64,000 bases of DNA from Excoecaria cochinchinensis (lineage: Eukaryota; Streptophyta; Magnoliopsida; Malpighiales; Euphorbiaceae), in assembly GCA_947683425.1 (NCBI GenBank), contig CANTUQ010000051.1:1178001-1242000 (forward strand), given 5' to 3'. The position numbers were made by a program, and so were the translations under genes. The notes under the pieces were generated by a model, which was not told the DNA's origin, did not search any database, and saw only the letters and a program-made list of their open reading frames with translations. Of the stretch, positions 31,801-44,320 are shown in pieces. The number at the start of each line of letters is the position of its first letter. Position 1 is the first letter of the stretch.

Positions 31801-32390
31801 TGAATGAGAGCAGAATCATTGGACCTGATCTAGTGAGGGATACAGAAGATAAAGCTAAGATTGTACAGCAAAGATTGAAAGCAGCCAGTGATAGACAAAA
31901 ATCGTATGCTGATTTGAAGAGAAAGGACATTGAATTCAGTGTGGGCAATAAAGTATTTCTGAAAGTGTCTCCTTGGAGGAAGGTGCTAAGATTTGGTAAG
32001 AAAGGAAAATTGAGTCCGAGGTTTATCGGGCCATACGAAGTACTTGAAAGAGTAGGTTCAGTAGCTTATCGGTTGGCTTTGCCCCCGGCTTTGGCTAAGC
32101 TGCATGATGTATTCCATATATCCATGCTAAGAAGATATAGGTCAGATGATTCCCATGTGCTACCTGTACAAGAAGTGGAAGTGCAATCAGATTTTACTTA
32201 TAATGAGAAGCCGAAAGTGATTTTAGCAAGAGAAGTAAGGCAACTTCGGAATAAGCAAATACTACTTGTGAAAGTGCTATGGCAACATCACGGTGTTGAA
32301 GAAGCAACTTGGGAACCAGAAGCGGCTATGCGAGAGCAGCATCCACAACTATTCTACTCAGGTATGAATTTCGAGGACGAAATTCTTTAA
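28863..32390 (+). pseudogene. pol: Element A pol: protease, RT, RNase H, integrase, chromodomain
   Basis: One frame with stops. After an Arg/Gly-rich linker (RGRGRGRGRG) come the protease (ALIDPGSTHSYV, about 29055), reverse transcriptase (MRMCIDYRQLNKV; VFIDDILVYS at about 30064-30090), RNase H, zinc finger (HNTIFTMHPGGNKMY, CLVCQQ), integrase (MDFVSGLPL, IVSDRDPRF) and a chromodomain (ILAREVRQLRNKQ, VKVLWQHHGVEEATWEPE) ending NFEDEIL before the polypurine tract. Stops: TGA at 29826, 29949 and 30144 (each CGA-like), TAG 30861, TAA 30981. Two catalytic changes: RNase H has Tyr-Thr-Tyr-Ala-Ser at about 30507-30521 where D has Tyr-Ser-Asp-Ala-Ser, and the integrase Glu is Lys (AAA at 31614, TDGQSKR against TDGQSER in D). 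Chromodomains direct integration to heterochromatin. Confidence 0.95.
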
Positions 32391-32402
32391 GGAGGGGAGA
32401 GT
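32388..32402 (+). other. Element A polypurine tract
   Basis: AAGGAGGGGAGAGT directly before the 3' LTR; D has the similar AGTAGGGGAGAGT. Confidence 0.9.
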
Positions 32403-34859
32403 TGTCATGGCCGGACTTGTACCCTAATAGCATTGACCTAATTTTTTTTTGCATGTGTTTGAATGGAATGTGTAGGATTGGACTTAATTGAAAGGCTAAA
32501 GGAATTTAAGAGGTTGAAAAGGGAATTGTGCATGATTAGTAAGAAGTGGATTAACTAAGTTAAGTAAGTGTGGATTAGAGAATAAAATAATTTGATTAAA
32601 TGGATAGTGGCGGCAGAATTGAGAGTGGAATCCGTGTGGCATCATGAGAGTAAGCCACCTCCTTCTTTGCATGCATTTGCCTAGAGAAGTGAGAGGTGAG
32701 TGTGTGTTGGCCTCATTCTTCATTTTTCTGCATTTGACTTTGTCTTTCTTCTTGCTTTCATGAGTGAGGATGAGAGTGGTTTAAGTGGATATATGCATAT
32801 AGCTAATTGGAACAAGAATTAAGTGTTAAGACCTAAAGGTAAGTGGTTATGCATGCATATTCTCATCTTCTACTCTTCTTCTTGGTTTTGATTTGGTATT
32901 GAGAGAGCATTGATGGATTGTGTTCAATCCTGGAATTTGAACTGTTTTGCTAGCTAAAGAAGTGAAGAGAGATAAAGGAAAAGCAGTAATTGGGGAAATG
33001 AGCGTCCGTCGAGATTAGGAACTAAGGCGATAAGGTTTGGGAACAAACCTTAATTGTGTAACTATGTGACTTGTGTTGGTTGAACAGAGATTTGAATTGA
33101 ATTATATGTGTATCCGAGATTGAAGTTGAGCATGAATTATGTGATGCTAGATTATGTGATTGTAGTGGTAATATGCTTAGTGATAAAGTGCATGAGAATG
33201 ATTATGATTTGTGCTATTATTGAATGTGAAAACAAGAAGGGAAAACAGGTATGTGCTAATTGATTATGTGGTTGATGTTTATAGGTTGATTGCCAAAAAT
33301 GAGAGTGAGGTTTGAAGCTCTAATGAGAAGGAAGAAATGGACTGAAAAACATGACTATGTTATGGTGTTTTTGCATAGGTCACGGTGACAATCAAATTGA
33401 TTGTGACCGTGAGATATGCTTGAATTCAATTCTGTCTACTTGATTTTTTGTATGCCACGGTGACAATGGGATTCATTGTGATCGTGAGGTACTTAAGAGA
33501 GCATTCAGTTTTGCAAGGTGAGAATATGTCACGGTGACAATGAAGTTCATTGTGACCGTGACATACCCTCAAGTTGCATTCTGCCGAGAGTAGGGAACAT
33601 GTCACGGTGACAATGGAATTGATTGTGACCGTGACCTGTCCCCAGTTTGCATTCTGTTTTGAATTTCAACATGTCACGGTGACAATGAAATTCATTGTGA
33701 CCGTGACCCACTCTATTTTGGCAATATAACCCTAATGTGTTCAGACTTTCTAATGGTAAGCCTTCAAGTGAAATGAAGGACATTGTAAGTAAGTATTAAG
33801 CGGGTACACTTGCACACTATGTGATAAATCTTGAATGCAATCAAATATGTAGTTATGAACTATGAAGAATTAATTTGGGAGCGTATTGAATATGTCAGTG
33901 AATGTGATATGAGCTATCTTTGTATGTGATGTGAAAAGCGATCAATGTGAACTGAATAATTTGTTAACAATTTAAGCCTGCGGTCAAGTAGTGGATAGTT
34001 AGGCATGCCTATAGGGTCAAGTGCCGCAGCCCCATGCGTCTAATGTGTCTGATTCTATGGGAATCACAATGCGAAAATAATGAGAATAATCCTTGCTGGA
34101 TTATATTATAAGTGAAATGATATTTTGGTACCTGAGGGTACCCATGCGTAAGTGTAATCTCGATGAGATTCTAGTACCTGAGTGGTACCAATGCGATACC
34201 CGTTATCCGCGTCATTGAATTGCAGGCTAACTGATTAATTAAATAATACAGGGAAGTGACTGCAATATAATAAAGCATGTGATGTGGATATGTGAATAAG
34301 TGATTGATGCTTTATGATTGAATATAGTAATGGACAGTACTATGCTTAAAATGATATTTGCTTGATAATAATTGCTCTGGCATGACTTCTAGCATGTAAT
34401 GTATGGTGTTTCTGATGTGTGATAAAATATTTGCTATATATGAGTTTCCCCACTAAACGTTATCGCTTAGCATGGATTTACTCTAATCCGTGCAGGTACG
34501 GACCAGAGGTGATCGAAGGACATCCCCGCATTTCGTACGGTCAACAGTAGGAAATAGGAAGTGTAGGTTCTGAGTTTAATATTTTTGGATTTTTGTATAA
34601 GCTTTAGTACCATCGTATGTATAGCGGGTATGTAAAGGCATGTAATAATCCGATAACTATGAATGTTGACCCAAATATGTATGCGCAATGCGTGTGACTA
34701 TAGAAATGCACTATAAGTAGTTGGCATGTGATGGGTGAGTTAAGATCATATGTGATGAAATTTTATTATTCAGGCTAAGCATCTGTTCTGTTGTGTGTGT
34801 GCGGTCTTCTCTAACTAAGATTAGCTAAGCTAGTCTATCGTTAGGGAATGGGCGTCACA
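32403..34859 (+). repeat. Element A 3' LTR
   Basis: 2457 bases, TGTCATGG to CGTCACA, then target copy ACTGT. Near-identical to 1920-4377 with scattered substitutions. Confidence 0.95.
33379..33707. repeat. Five imperfect palindromes (A 3' LTR)
   Basis: Second copy of the array at 2896-3224, with the same five units and spacing. Some units are cleaner here (GTCACGGTGACAATGGAATT). Confidence 0.92.
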
Positions 34860-34864
34860 ACTGT
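34860..34864. repeat. Target site duplication of A, right copy (ACTGT)
   Basis: Matches 1915-1919. H's leader resumes at 34865. Confidence 0.95.
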
Positions 34865-35596
34865 GCTAAAAACGCATGATCGTGCTATGCAACACTCACA
34901 AGCCACAAGCAAGTACATAGGTCCTTCCAACCTTATTACTCCCGCACACGAGGTCATAGTCTCTTTCCTAGGTGGGATTGGCCCATGGGTCATCTAGGGA
35001 CCCCATGAACACGTATGGTGCACGGTGAAAATCCGGCAGCACAACCTCTCCTAACTAATGCACAGGCGGATGGGTTATGATCATTATGTATATAGGCAAT
35101 CCGAATAAGTCATCTTGGGCCTATCGGGGCATGTAAGCCTTTGATTAGGTGACCAGTCAAACCATCTAGGCTTGTCCAATACATTATGATCCTTACAACA
35201 GGCATAATATTAAGGTTCATACCACTTAGGGGGAGTAACTATTTCCACTACATGAGCTTTGGTCAAAGGTGGTGTTGCTTTAGGGCTACCCAAACATGGT
35301 CCCTGCCAACGGGTTTAGCTCATCACGAGCGTAACGATCGATTGGATCACCATTTAATATACCATGATGGTACAAGGCTTGGGCTGGTGATTATCCTTAA
35401 CACTTCCCTAAATTGAGTGAAAATAGGGTCGTGCTTCGGGAACGCACCGGGGCTAAAAGAGGGACCAAACTAGCATAGATCTAAGGCTCTAATGCGATGC
35501 AATGCAGTTTTGAAAAAAAGGTGAAATTTTTAAACTAAAACTCTATTATAATTTTTTTTAATCAAGGTATTTTCGAATCGAAGTCTCGAGTATCAG
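34865..35596 (-). other. Element H 5' leader
   Basis: Non-coding leader of H on the minus strand, continuous with 1815-1914 on the other side of A. It aligns by eye along nearly its whole length with C's leader (15401-16167) and E's (44321-45090). No ORF. Confidence 0.85.
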
Positions 35597-35614
35597 TCCC
35601 CAGTGCAGTCACCA
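35597..35614 (-). other. Element H primer binding site (degenerate tRNA-Arg-like)
   Basis: Minus strand TGGTGACTGCACTGGGGA, one base after the LTR. It differs from E's TGGCGACTCCACTGGGGA at two places, both consistent with decay. Confidence 0.78.
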
Positions 35615-35615
35615 C

Positions 35616-37720
35616 TGTGACGCGCGCCGAACCTCACGGCCTCCTGAAAGCCCACTTTAGGGCGATCAGGAGAGGTTCATAAAACTTGTAGGGTATTTAC
35701 AAGTTGAGTCTATTTTGGGCAACAAAGATATTTCTTGGAGTCGCCACCCAATAGAACATTGGGAAGGGTCGTCTAGCCTCATCGAGCCTAAGACGACGCA
35801 TACATATCCATCTTGTGCTAGCCAGAGGGATCTTGGAGGCCTCATCCTCTACCCCCTTGGAGCCTAGGATTGTATATTTAAGCCTTTTGGTGGGACTCAA
35901 GAGGTGTCTTGGAAGTCCTAGACCTCTTGCCTATTGAGCCCCAAAGACCAGAGTGAGTTCGGGACTTCTCATTTATTTATACCTTGATTAATATTATAAT
36001 TGAGTTTTGAGTTTATTGTTTCATCAACTTTCCACACAATGCAATTTAAATTAAAGGCGCAATCATTCATATCAAAAGCAGTAAATGGAAGATAAATCCA
36101 AAAATAAAACATTCAAAAATATTACAATAACACTAGGAGCGGAATACAACTCCCATTTATAAATGAAATGCAAATCAAGCATAAATCGGGGTATTCATTG
36201 GTGATAAGGACGTCGATCCTCACATGCGTATTTATTATGAAATAGTTATTGATGTGATGATTTATTTGAGTATGAAAAACTAGGACATTGGTCCCATTTT
36301 TATTTAGAGAAAATGCCAGGTTAATTAATAGAAAACTTTTTGGTCTTTTTTACTTCCACGATATTAAAACCATTTTCATAATAACATAAATAAAAGGTAA
36401 AGGAAAAGAAGGAACCCGAATAAAAGTCCTTGGACTGGCGCAATCATCATCTTTCATAACTCCAACTCCGAATAGTAAGAAAATAACTCACAAGGATAAA
36501 CGTGTTAGCATAAAAAACGTGAATAAAAAATAAAAGAATGAGAGAACCCTAACAGAAATAGGTTAAAAGATAAAATTTTATAAATCAAAAACATAAAAGC
36601 CTACCTAGGGACGGCCCCCTGTACCGTGCCATGGGCCGTCCCTAGTAAGGGAAAACAAGTAAAAAAAACCTTTTAGTTCTTTGGTAAAAAAATGATAAAA
36701 TACGTAAAAAATCAATATAAATCAAATTAAATTACACAAATGTTAGTCCAGAATGTTTTACCCTGGAATTTTACCTTTTAAGGTGATTGTTGGATGATTT
36801 CGTCCCCGTATGCTGCGCAAGGATCGAGTGAGAATCAGATCAAAGAAAGAAAATTTATGCTATTCTTTCATTGAAAATTTGCCAGTAACCGAGTGTTCGA
36901 ACTAGGTATATTGATGGAAACGAATGAATTTCGTCACCTCAAATTGACTTAATTCGCAAGAAAAATTGAAAGAAATCAATTAATATAAAAAATTATCAAA
37001 ATAAAATTCTGCAAGCAGAGATTTCATAAACTTTTTAGTAAATTGCTCACAGAAAATTTTCTAAAAATCAATTTCCCAAAATACTTGATAGCCTTTTTCA
37101 AAATAAATTGCTCTAAAATTTCCCTCTTTTTCTATCCAAAATTCCCAAATTTTCTAACCAAATTTTCTAACCCCAAAAATTGAAATTTGATCCTCTATTT
37201 ATAGGATTTTAGGAGATAATTAAGATAAGCCTCAATCTAAAGATTGAATTTTAAAAAGGACTTTAAAATTCAAATCTTAGATAAATCCTATCCTTCATCA
37301 GATTTTATCCAATCCGGTGTGATCCGGTCAGTTACCGTACCGACGGGCTTCCCTGCATCTACCGACAGTCGTCCCTGCTAAGGACATATGCGGGAAACTG
37401 ACTAGGGACGGGGCACGATACTAGGGACGGGTGTCCCTACATCGCCACGTGTCCGTCCCCACTACGCCTAGAGACGGGGATCACCCCAAGTAGGGACGGG
37501 CGTCCCTACACAGACGGGCATCCCGTCTGTAGAGCAAAACTCCCAATTTAACCCAAAATTTATCCAATTCTTTCAAAACTCCATGCCATAGAAAAAGATT
37601 TTAATCCTCACGAAACTGAAAGACGAAAACCTCCGAATTTCATCCCCTTATCCGAAAACCGACATTGATCTCTTCATCGGGTAACTCTGATCTGGACTGC
37701 CTCAAGACCCGGTGTCTACA
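35616..37720 (-). repeat. Element H 5' LTR
   Basis: 2105 bases on the minus strand from TGTAGACACCGGGTC (37720) to CGTCACA (35616). Minus-strand TATA box TATAAATAG at about 37195-37203. Upstream are repeated GACGGGCGTCCC-type palindromes (37330-37530); a related GGGACGGCCC word is near 36605-36645. H is inserted in J; its target would be GATGT at 37721-37725, with the other copy outside. Confidence 0.88.
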
Positions 37721-40244
37721 GATGTGTATAACATGAATGAATGATTAAAGTGAAGAAAAGAATTATGTGTAAAAAGATACTTCTTTGGCGGAATGGAATT
37801 AATGGGATATTCATGTGTTTTAATATTGTTTAATGCAAGTTTGTAATGGATTTATAGTAGTTGGCATGTAAAATAATGAATTGTATATGTTAGACCATGT
37901 GACGGATGTGTTATATATGTGATACACATGAGGCTGAATGGTACACATGGGTAAAGGCAGGATTTTGATGGGTTTTAATGGAAATAAATTGTATAATGAT
38001 GTTATACAACATGTAATTGGCCTAAATGAATGATAAAGTTGATTGAAAGAATTAACGGTGAAAAGTTAAAAAGTGGGCTGAATGTATATATGTGTATGTG
38101 CATGTGTACCATAATGAATTTATGTGTTTACATGGCATGTGATGGTTTAAGGATGGTATTCGCATACATAACGATGAAATGGCATGAAAAAGAATGAAAT
38201 GAGATGATGATATAACATGAAAAGTACGTATGACCCATTAATAATGTGGAAAATAAAATAATGTTACCCTATGAGATGAGTTGGTAGTCGAGTCTAGTAT
38301 CAGGATATGTTGGCTAGCCATAGGGACAGAAGACCGAGGGAGTGAGCATGGCGTCTCACTAAATCTATAGGTCATTGATGAACCTATTATGTATTTTTAA
38401 AAGTATCTGTTTAGAAAGACTGGAGTAATCCTTCGGGGTTCATTCAGGTTTAATAAGACTGGAGTGATCAGTCAGAGGTCTCTCCAGGTTATTGTGAGCC
38501 TTTAGGGGTTCGCGTCCCATTTATCCTGTACATAGAGTCTGCCAGCATTATACCGAGGCAAAAAGGGTAATAATGAGTTTTAAAAGGGTATAATGTGATT
38601 TATTTGATGTTTATGTGTAAAAAGGACATAATTGAAATTATGTAAAATATTTGAGGGCAAAACGGTAATTTTATAAAAAGTTGGTAAAAAGTGAGAAAGT
38701 TAGGTAAAAAGTGTAAGTATAAGGGTAAATTGGTAATTTTGATCAAATATGAGGTTAAAAATATAAATTTGTGAAAAAGTGACATAATAAGGACCTAATT
38801 GTAATTTTATGGAATTATAAGGTTAAAAGTGGTATCTAAGTGTAAAAAGGGTGATTAAAGTAGTTAAAATAGGATCACTTTGATGTTTATAAGTAAAAAG
38901 GGTATAAATGAAATGATATAAAAAGTTTGAGGGTAATACAATAATTTTATATTTATGTGTGTGAATGATGACAAATAAGGGCAAAAATGTCATTAAATGG
39001 CTAAATGTGAAAATTGGTGACTTTGAAGGGTAAAAATGTAATTTGGCATGAAAATTGAAATTGGAGGGTAAAATAGTAATTTTGCATGTTAAATAATGAA
39101 AAATGGTAAAAAGAGATATAAATAAGGGCATTTTGGTAACTATGAGTAAAGAAAAGTAAAATAAGAGCATACTCGTAATTTTGATGAAAAATAAATGAAC
39201 TAGTGGTAATATGGTAATATTGATGAAATCGGAATTGAATTGATGGCAAAATCGTAAATTATGTAAAAAGAAAATGAATTGATGGCATAAATGTATATAT
39301 ATGTGAGTTAGAATGAACTAACGGCATAAGTGTAAATTTGGTAAAATAAAATGAACTGAGGGCATATTTGTCATTTTTGTAAAGTTTAAGGGTAAAATTG
39401 GAAAGTTGCCACAAGTTAAGAATAAAATGGTAATTAAGGTAATTGATGTGTGGTAATTTTATAAATGACCCTAATTAATTGATTTATTGATAATTATGTG
39501 GGTTATGGCGTGCATAATTAATAAATTAAGTAAATTAATTATTTATTACTAATATTTATTTATAAGAATATTTTGAATATTGTTTATGCATGTGAACCTT
39601 AGTCTAGTGGAAATTTTTGGAATTGCAATCACCACTGGGTATTTTTAGTGCTTAGCACGCAGTTTTGTTTGACTGCTCATAGGTTCGCCTTAGGATCGAA
39701 GCAAGGTACCTCACATATATTTTGGGAGCGTACCGTAAGATTATTTTGGATTATAAGTACGTAAGACTTTGGCATGTATATGTCTTATATTTAGTATTGG
39801 GTATTGTGATTTGTATCGTTCTGGAAAACTGGTAAACATATTTGTGGCTATGTGTGTGATGTATTTTTATTTATGACTGAACGTGTGTGAATGAATGTTG
39901 GCATGCTAAATAATGTGATAGGAAAGTAAGCATAAAGGAAATTGGGAATGATAAATGTGTGAATGCATGTTAATGAAAACTAACTAAATGAATAGTGACC
40001 TTAGACAGTTATAGTTCAATCGACGAAATTGAGTGTAAGTTAAAATGTGATTGTAAGATTAAAGGACTAGTGACTTGTGATTGATTGATTTGATTTAATT
40101 CATCGTAATACTGATGTCCGTGTAGAAAAAAAAATTGTACCAGTTTTACTTAATTGGCTATTTAATAACCTGATTAGTTTAATTAGGTTAACAGAATTGG
40201 AAAAAAAAGTTAATTAATGGTACGTAAGGCTTAAAGGTGTTACA
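37721..40244 (+). repeat. Element J: chromovirus-type LTR, 5' part outside or displaced by H
   Basis: Non-coding AT-rich sequence ending AAAGGTGTTACA, the same kind of end as D's LTR. It contains CACTGGGTA...GTGCTTAGCACGC near 39630-39662 at the place where A and D have their conserved hairpin, and an accounting of short repeats at 38655-39440. No primer site follows; at 40245 F's pol begins. So J is an LTR inserted into F, perhaps a solo LTR, with its left part beyond H and out of the window. Confidence 0.65.
38655..39440. repeat. Degenerate array of GGGYAAAATNGTAATTTT-like words in J
   Basis: At least fifteen copies at irregular spacing of 20-70 bases, for example GGGCAAAACGGTAATTTT near 38655, GGGTAAATTGGTAATTTT near 38722, GGGTAAAATAGTAATTTTG near 39066 and GGGCATATTTGTCATTTTTG near 39360. 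Confidence 0.75.
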
Positions 40245-41326
40245 ATTGAAATGGTACTCAACAAACCATGAGGAACCTGATGTTCCGCCTTCAGTTCCTG
40301 GTAGGTTAAACACTTAGAAACATAATCCACCACATCCTTTTCCATACCAGGCCACCAATAAAATTGCTTTAAGTCTTGGTACATCTTGGTACGGCTTGGA
40401 TGCATGGCGAACACCGTGTTATGCGCTTCATGTAGCAATGTCTTCTTTCACTCCTTAACATTGGCAATACATAATCACCCCCGATAGCACAACACACCTT
40501 CTTCACTTACTAGAAAATTAGTCTTATCCCCCTTTCTCACTGACTGCTCAATTTGCTAGAGCTTGGGATCACTCTTTTGTGCACTAACCAACTCATCCTT
40601 TAATACTGGCTTCACTTTCAATTGTGCCACCAAAGCACCATCATAATCTAATCTCCACTTAAACCTTTGCAAAAACAAGGCTGAAATGGATTTCCTACTC
40701 AAAGCATTCGCCACCACATTGGTCTTACTCGGATGGTAGTCCATGATGCAATCATAATCCTTAAACAATTCCAACCACCTTTTTTTGTCTCAAGTTCAGT
40801 TCTTTTTGCTTGAGCAAGTACTTAAGACTCTTATGGTCCGTAAAGATCTTACACTTCTTACCGTACAAGTAATGCCGACAAATCTTCAAAGCAAACACTA
40901 CTGCAGCCAGCTCTAAATCGTGTGTAGGATAATTCTGCTCGTGTGGCTACAACAGCCTTGAAGGATAAGCCACTACTCTACCTTATTGCATTAACACACA
41001 TCCCAATCCAATTTTTGAAGCGTCGTTATACAGAGCATACTCCTTACTCAAAATGTGTTGAATTAGAATGGGTGCTTCAACTAGCATCCTCTTCAACTGC
41101 TCAAAACTGGCTTGGCACTTTTCTGACCACTCAAACTTAACTCCCTTACGTAATAGCTTAGTAAGCGAAGAAGCAATCAATGAAAACTCTTGTACAAAGC
41201 GATAGTAATACCCCGCTAAACCTAAGAAACTTTGCACTTCGGACACATTCTTAGGGGGTTTCCAATTCACCACCGCCTCAACCTTAGCAGGATCCACTTT
41301 AACACTCTTAGAAGAGACAATGTGAC
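40245..41326 (-). pseudogene. pol: Element F: chromovirus pol fragment
   Basis: Minus-strand remnant covering the end of reverse transcriptase (VDPAKVEAVVNWKPPKNV, FLGLAGYYYRFVQEFSLI), RNase H (YNDASKIGLGCVLMQ, then a frameshifted stretch 40775-40982), the linker (LFKDYDCIMDYHPSKTNVVANALSRK) and the integrase zinc finger (HNTVFAMHPSRTKMY, KCLTYQE). The second zinc Cys is Tyr (CLTYQ). It is cut by J at 40244 and by E at 41327. It resembles A and D pol but is more decayed, so it is likely the oldest layer here. Confidence 0.88.
41322..41326. repeat. Target site duplication of E, left copy (GTGAC)
   Basis: GTGAC precedes E's 5' LTR and follows its 3' LTR at 63142-63146. Confidence 0.9.
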
Positions 41327-43011
41327 TGTAGACACCGGGTTCTGAGTCAGAATTTGATGGCAATTTCGGGTCCTTGATAAATTCCTCCAAACAAAAAATA
41401 ATAATAAATACATAAAATGTGTAGGTAAAATTTAAAAATTAAAAAAATTAGGATTAGTTTAATTTAATTAGATAAATTAAAAATTAATTATTTAGTTAAT
41501 TAGTCAATATTATTAGTTAATTAATTAGTTATAGTTAATTAGTTAATATTTTAGGATAATTAAAATTGAAAAAAAGAGAAAATAAATATAAGGTTTAATT
41601 AGATAAAAATATAGAGTATTTAATTAGTAGAGTGTTTAATTAATTAGAATATATATGATAATTTAAATAGTTTAATTAGTAAAGTATGTAATTATTTAAG
41701 CGAATTAAATTAATTAAAAAGTAAGAAAAGATGTAGGAAATTATTAGGTAAACCCTAATTGTGGGTATAAAAAGAAAAGAATGAACAGGGGAAAAGAGAG
41801 GCTCTCGGGTGGCTGAAGACCAAGGAAAAGCCAATAAAAGAAAAGAAAAGAAAAAAAGATAGAGAGCAAGAGGACAGAGGTGGCCGGCCATAGAAAGAAA
41901 ATTAGGATAGAGAAAAAAAGAAAGACACAGAGAGAGCAAGGCAAAAAAGAATCAAAATCAAAAGAAAAAAAAAAGTGAAAGAAAATGAAAGAGAAAGCAC
42001 AGATCAAGGGGATTAAAATAAGATAGAAAAGGGAAATAGAAAGAGGAAATAAAAAGGCAAAACAAGAGAGGGAATCACCAGCCAAACGAAACCGACGCAG
42101 ACCACCGGAGAAGAAAAAGGGAAAAAAGGAGAGGAAGGGCTGGAGCTCCGCCGTCCACGGCGGCGTGCTCCCCACCGCGAGCACCAGCGCACCCGGACGA
42201 AGCTCCCTATGGCCATCGTTCGACCATCCGTCACCGGAAGCAAGGCGCGTGGAGAGGAACTCCGGCGACGCTTCGTGGCGTTTTCCGGCGTGGTGCGCGT
42301 GACTAGCTCCGGCGGCCTCCCGGTGTCCTAATCTCTATTCCGGCGTGGGTGGTGTCGACCACCTCCCCTCCGGTGAGGCTCCGGCGAGGTAAGTCCCTTT
42401 CCCCTATTTTATTATTATTATATCTATTATTCTGTTTTTTATATTATTATTATTATTATTATTATTATATTTGTTTATTATTAATTGTTATTCTGTTTTC
42501 ATATTATTTGTTATTATTATTACTATGTTTATTTATCTATTATTAGTATTATTGAGTTATGTTTATTTTATTGGTTATTAGTATTATTGTGTTTCTTTTT
42601 GTTATTATATATTTAGTTATTATTTATTGTTATTAGTATTAATTAATTTATGTTTATTTTACTTTTCTTGCTTTTATTATGCTTATTGTTATTATTTATT
42701 TGTGTTTATTATTATTATTGTATATATATTTAGTTGATGTTATTTATTATTGTGTTTTGTTATTATTTTAATATTATTATTATTATTATGGTTAAGTTAA
42801 TATTGTTGTGATTATTATTGTTAGTTATAATTGCGGTGTTACATTATTATGGTTATTTATGTTTATTAATGTTATTAATTTATGTTCATTTCATGTTATA
42901 ATTATTATTGATATTATTATTGTTGTGTGATTATTTTTATTGTTGTTAGTATATTGTTATCATTATTATTATTTGGTACATGTTATTATTATTTTGCATT
43001 ACTATCATTGC

Positions 43012-43045
<34 letters not shown>

Positions 43046-44301
43046 TATTTTATATATATTAGTATTATTATTTTATGATATTATCATAAGCATTATTATT
43101 TTTATTTGATTATTATAATTGTCATTTATATTTCATATCCATTAATTACATTCTATTATTTTATTTTCATTACATCAAATTAACTATCAATTTATTTCAT
43201 TAATCATTTGTTTAATTAATTATTCATTTATCGATTTATTTATCATTTAATTTAATCCATTATTAACTCTAATTATTTTTCCCAATTTACTTTACCCAAG
43301 TATTTATTTATTTGTTCATCTATTTGTTAAATTGTTTATTTATTTATTATTAACCAATATTGTTTTCCGTCTTTACCGTAACTACGAGTGGCATGTGATT
43401 CGTCCAACAAGTATGGTCGAGGTGAGTAGGTTAGGATTTATTCACTTCTTTGAAAATATATAATTATTATTTTATCTTGTTTTATTCGCTTGTGGTTTGT
43501 AATAATAAACGATCTTTCGACCACGCTTAAAAGAACCATCACAAATGTTTTCTACCAAATGGGATTTTTGTTAACAAAATTGGACCAATGTCCATGTTTT
43601 TATCCTAAACTAAAAGATTTAAACCGATTCAAGAATTTGATACTTTTTATAAAATAAGTGGTCGGGAATCAATGTTCCCATCTAAAAGAATATCCCGTTT
43701 TATGCATGTCATATACTTTATTTACAATGAGGTTTGTATTCCGCCCCTAGTTTTGTTGTAACTTATTTTTGGATATTTTATTTTAATAATGCTTTATTTA
43801 TTAATGCTTTTGACATGAATAATTGTGCCTTTAACTAAATTGCATCGTGTGGAGAGAGAGTGAACTAATAAGCTCAAAATTTAATTGTAAAATTAATCAA
43901 GGTAGAAATAGATTAGAAGTCCCGAATCCAACTCTGGTCTTTGGGCTCAATGAGGCGAGAGGTCACTCATTGGAACGAGACCTCCAAGACACTTCTTGTG
44001 TCAAATGACTTGATAAATCCTAGGCTCCATAGGGTTAGAGGGTCATTCCCAATGTTCTATTGGGGTGATTACCTCCAAGACCCCTTTGGCTTGCCCAAAA
44101 TGGAAATATGCGCATTCTTGGGCTCACTGAGGTGAGACGAACTTTTTCAATGTTCTATTGGGTGGCGACTCTATGAAACCTCCTTGTTGCCCAAAATAGA
44201 CGCACTTTTAAATACCTTACAAGTTGTCAGCGAACCTCATTCTTTTCGAAAGCCCCTAAAGGCGGGCTGTTCAGGGCCATCGGGGTTCGGCGCGCATCAC
44301 A
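41327..44301 (+). repeat. Element E 5' LTR
   Basis: 2975 bases, TGTAGACACCGGGTTC to CATCACA. TATAAAAAG at 41766-41774 is the likely promoter; a purine-rich stretch (41780-42120), a GC-rich stretch (42130-42390) and a strong donor-like GAG|GTAAGTCC at 42389 follow. Then comes 0.7 kb of (ATT)n-rich DNA and a 3' part shared with B, C and H (TGGCGACTCT at 44163). Reverse-strand Phe-rich ORFs here come from the purine tract and are not genes. Confidence 0.92.
42404..43090. repeat. (ATT)n-rich low-complexity tract in E 5' LTR
   Basis: Long run of ATT/TTA triplets with interruptions. The same tract starts after 52395 in the 3' LTR, where most of it is lost with the deletion at D. Confidence 0.9.
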
Positions 44302-44302
44302 G

Positions 44303-44320
44303 TGGCGACTCCACTGGGGA
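44303..44320 (+). other. Element E primer binding site (tRNA-Arg-like)
   Basis: TGGCGACTCCACTGGGGA, two bases after the LTR. Confidence 0.85.

Larger units (their letters stand above)
1920..34859 (+). mobile_element. Element A: complete Tekay/Del-like chromovirus with nested insertion
   Basis: Full Ty3/gypsy element inserted into H: 5' LTR 1920-4377, initiator-Met primer site at 4383, gag-pol from 4611 interrupted by B at 4665-27967, polypurine tract at 32388 and 3' LTR 32403-34859. Without B the element is about 9.6 kb. The LTRs are 2458 and 2457 bases and nearly identical by eye, so the insertion is fairly recent. A chromodomain after integrase and the double zinc-knuckle Gag place it in the chromovirus branch. 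The coding region is not functional: it has a frameshift in gag, several stops, and altered catalytic residues in RNase H and integrase. Confidence 0.93.

Noticed and set aside
41744..42243. Phe/Leu-rich reverse-strand ORFs, also at 51662-52266
   Set aside because: They are the complement of a purine-rich LTR stretch; the composition explains the open frame.
42349..43109. Leu/Tyr-rich ORFs resembling membrane proteins
   Set aside because: They come from the (ATT)n tract.
44303..44320. tRNA-Arg fragment
   Set aside because: Only the 18-base primer site is present; no tRNA cloverleaf follows. The same holds for 4383, 16168, 35597 and 55041.
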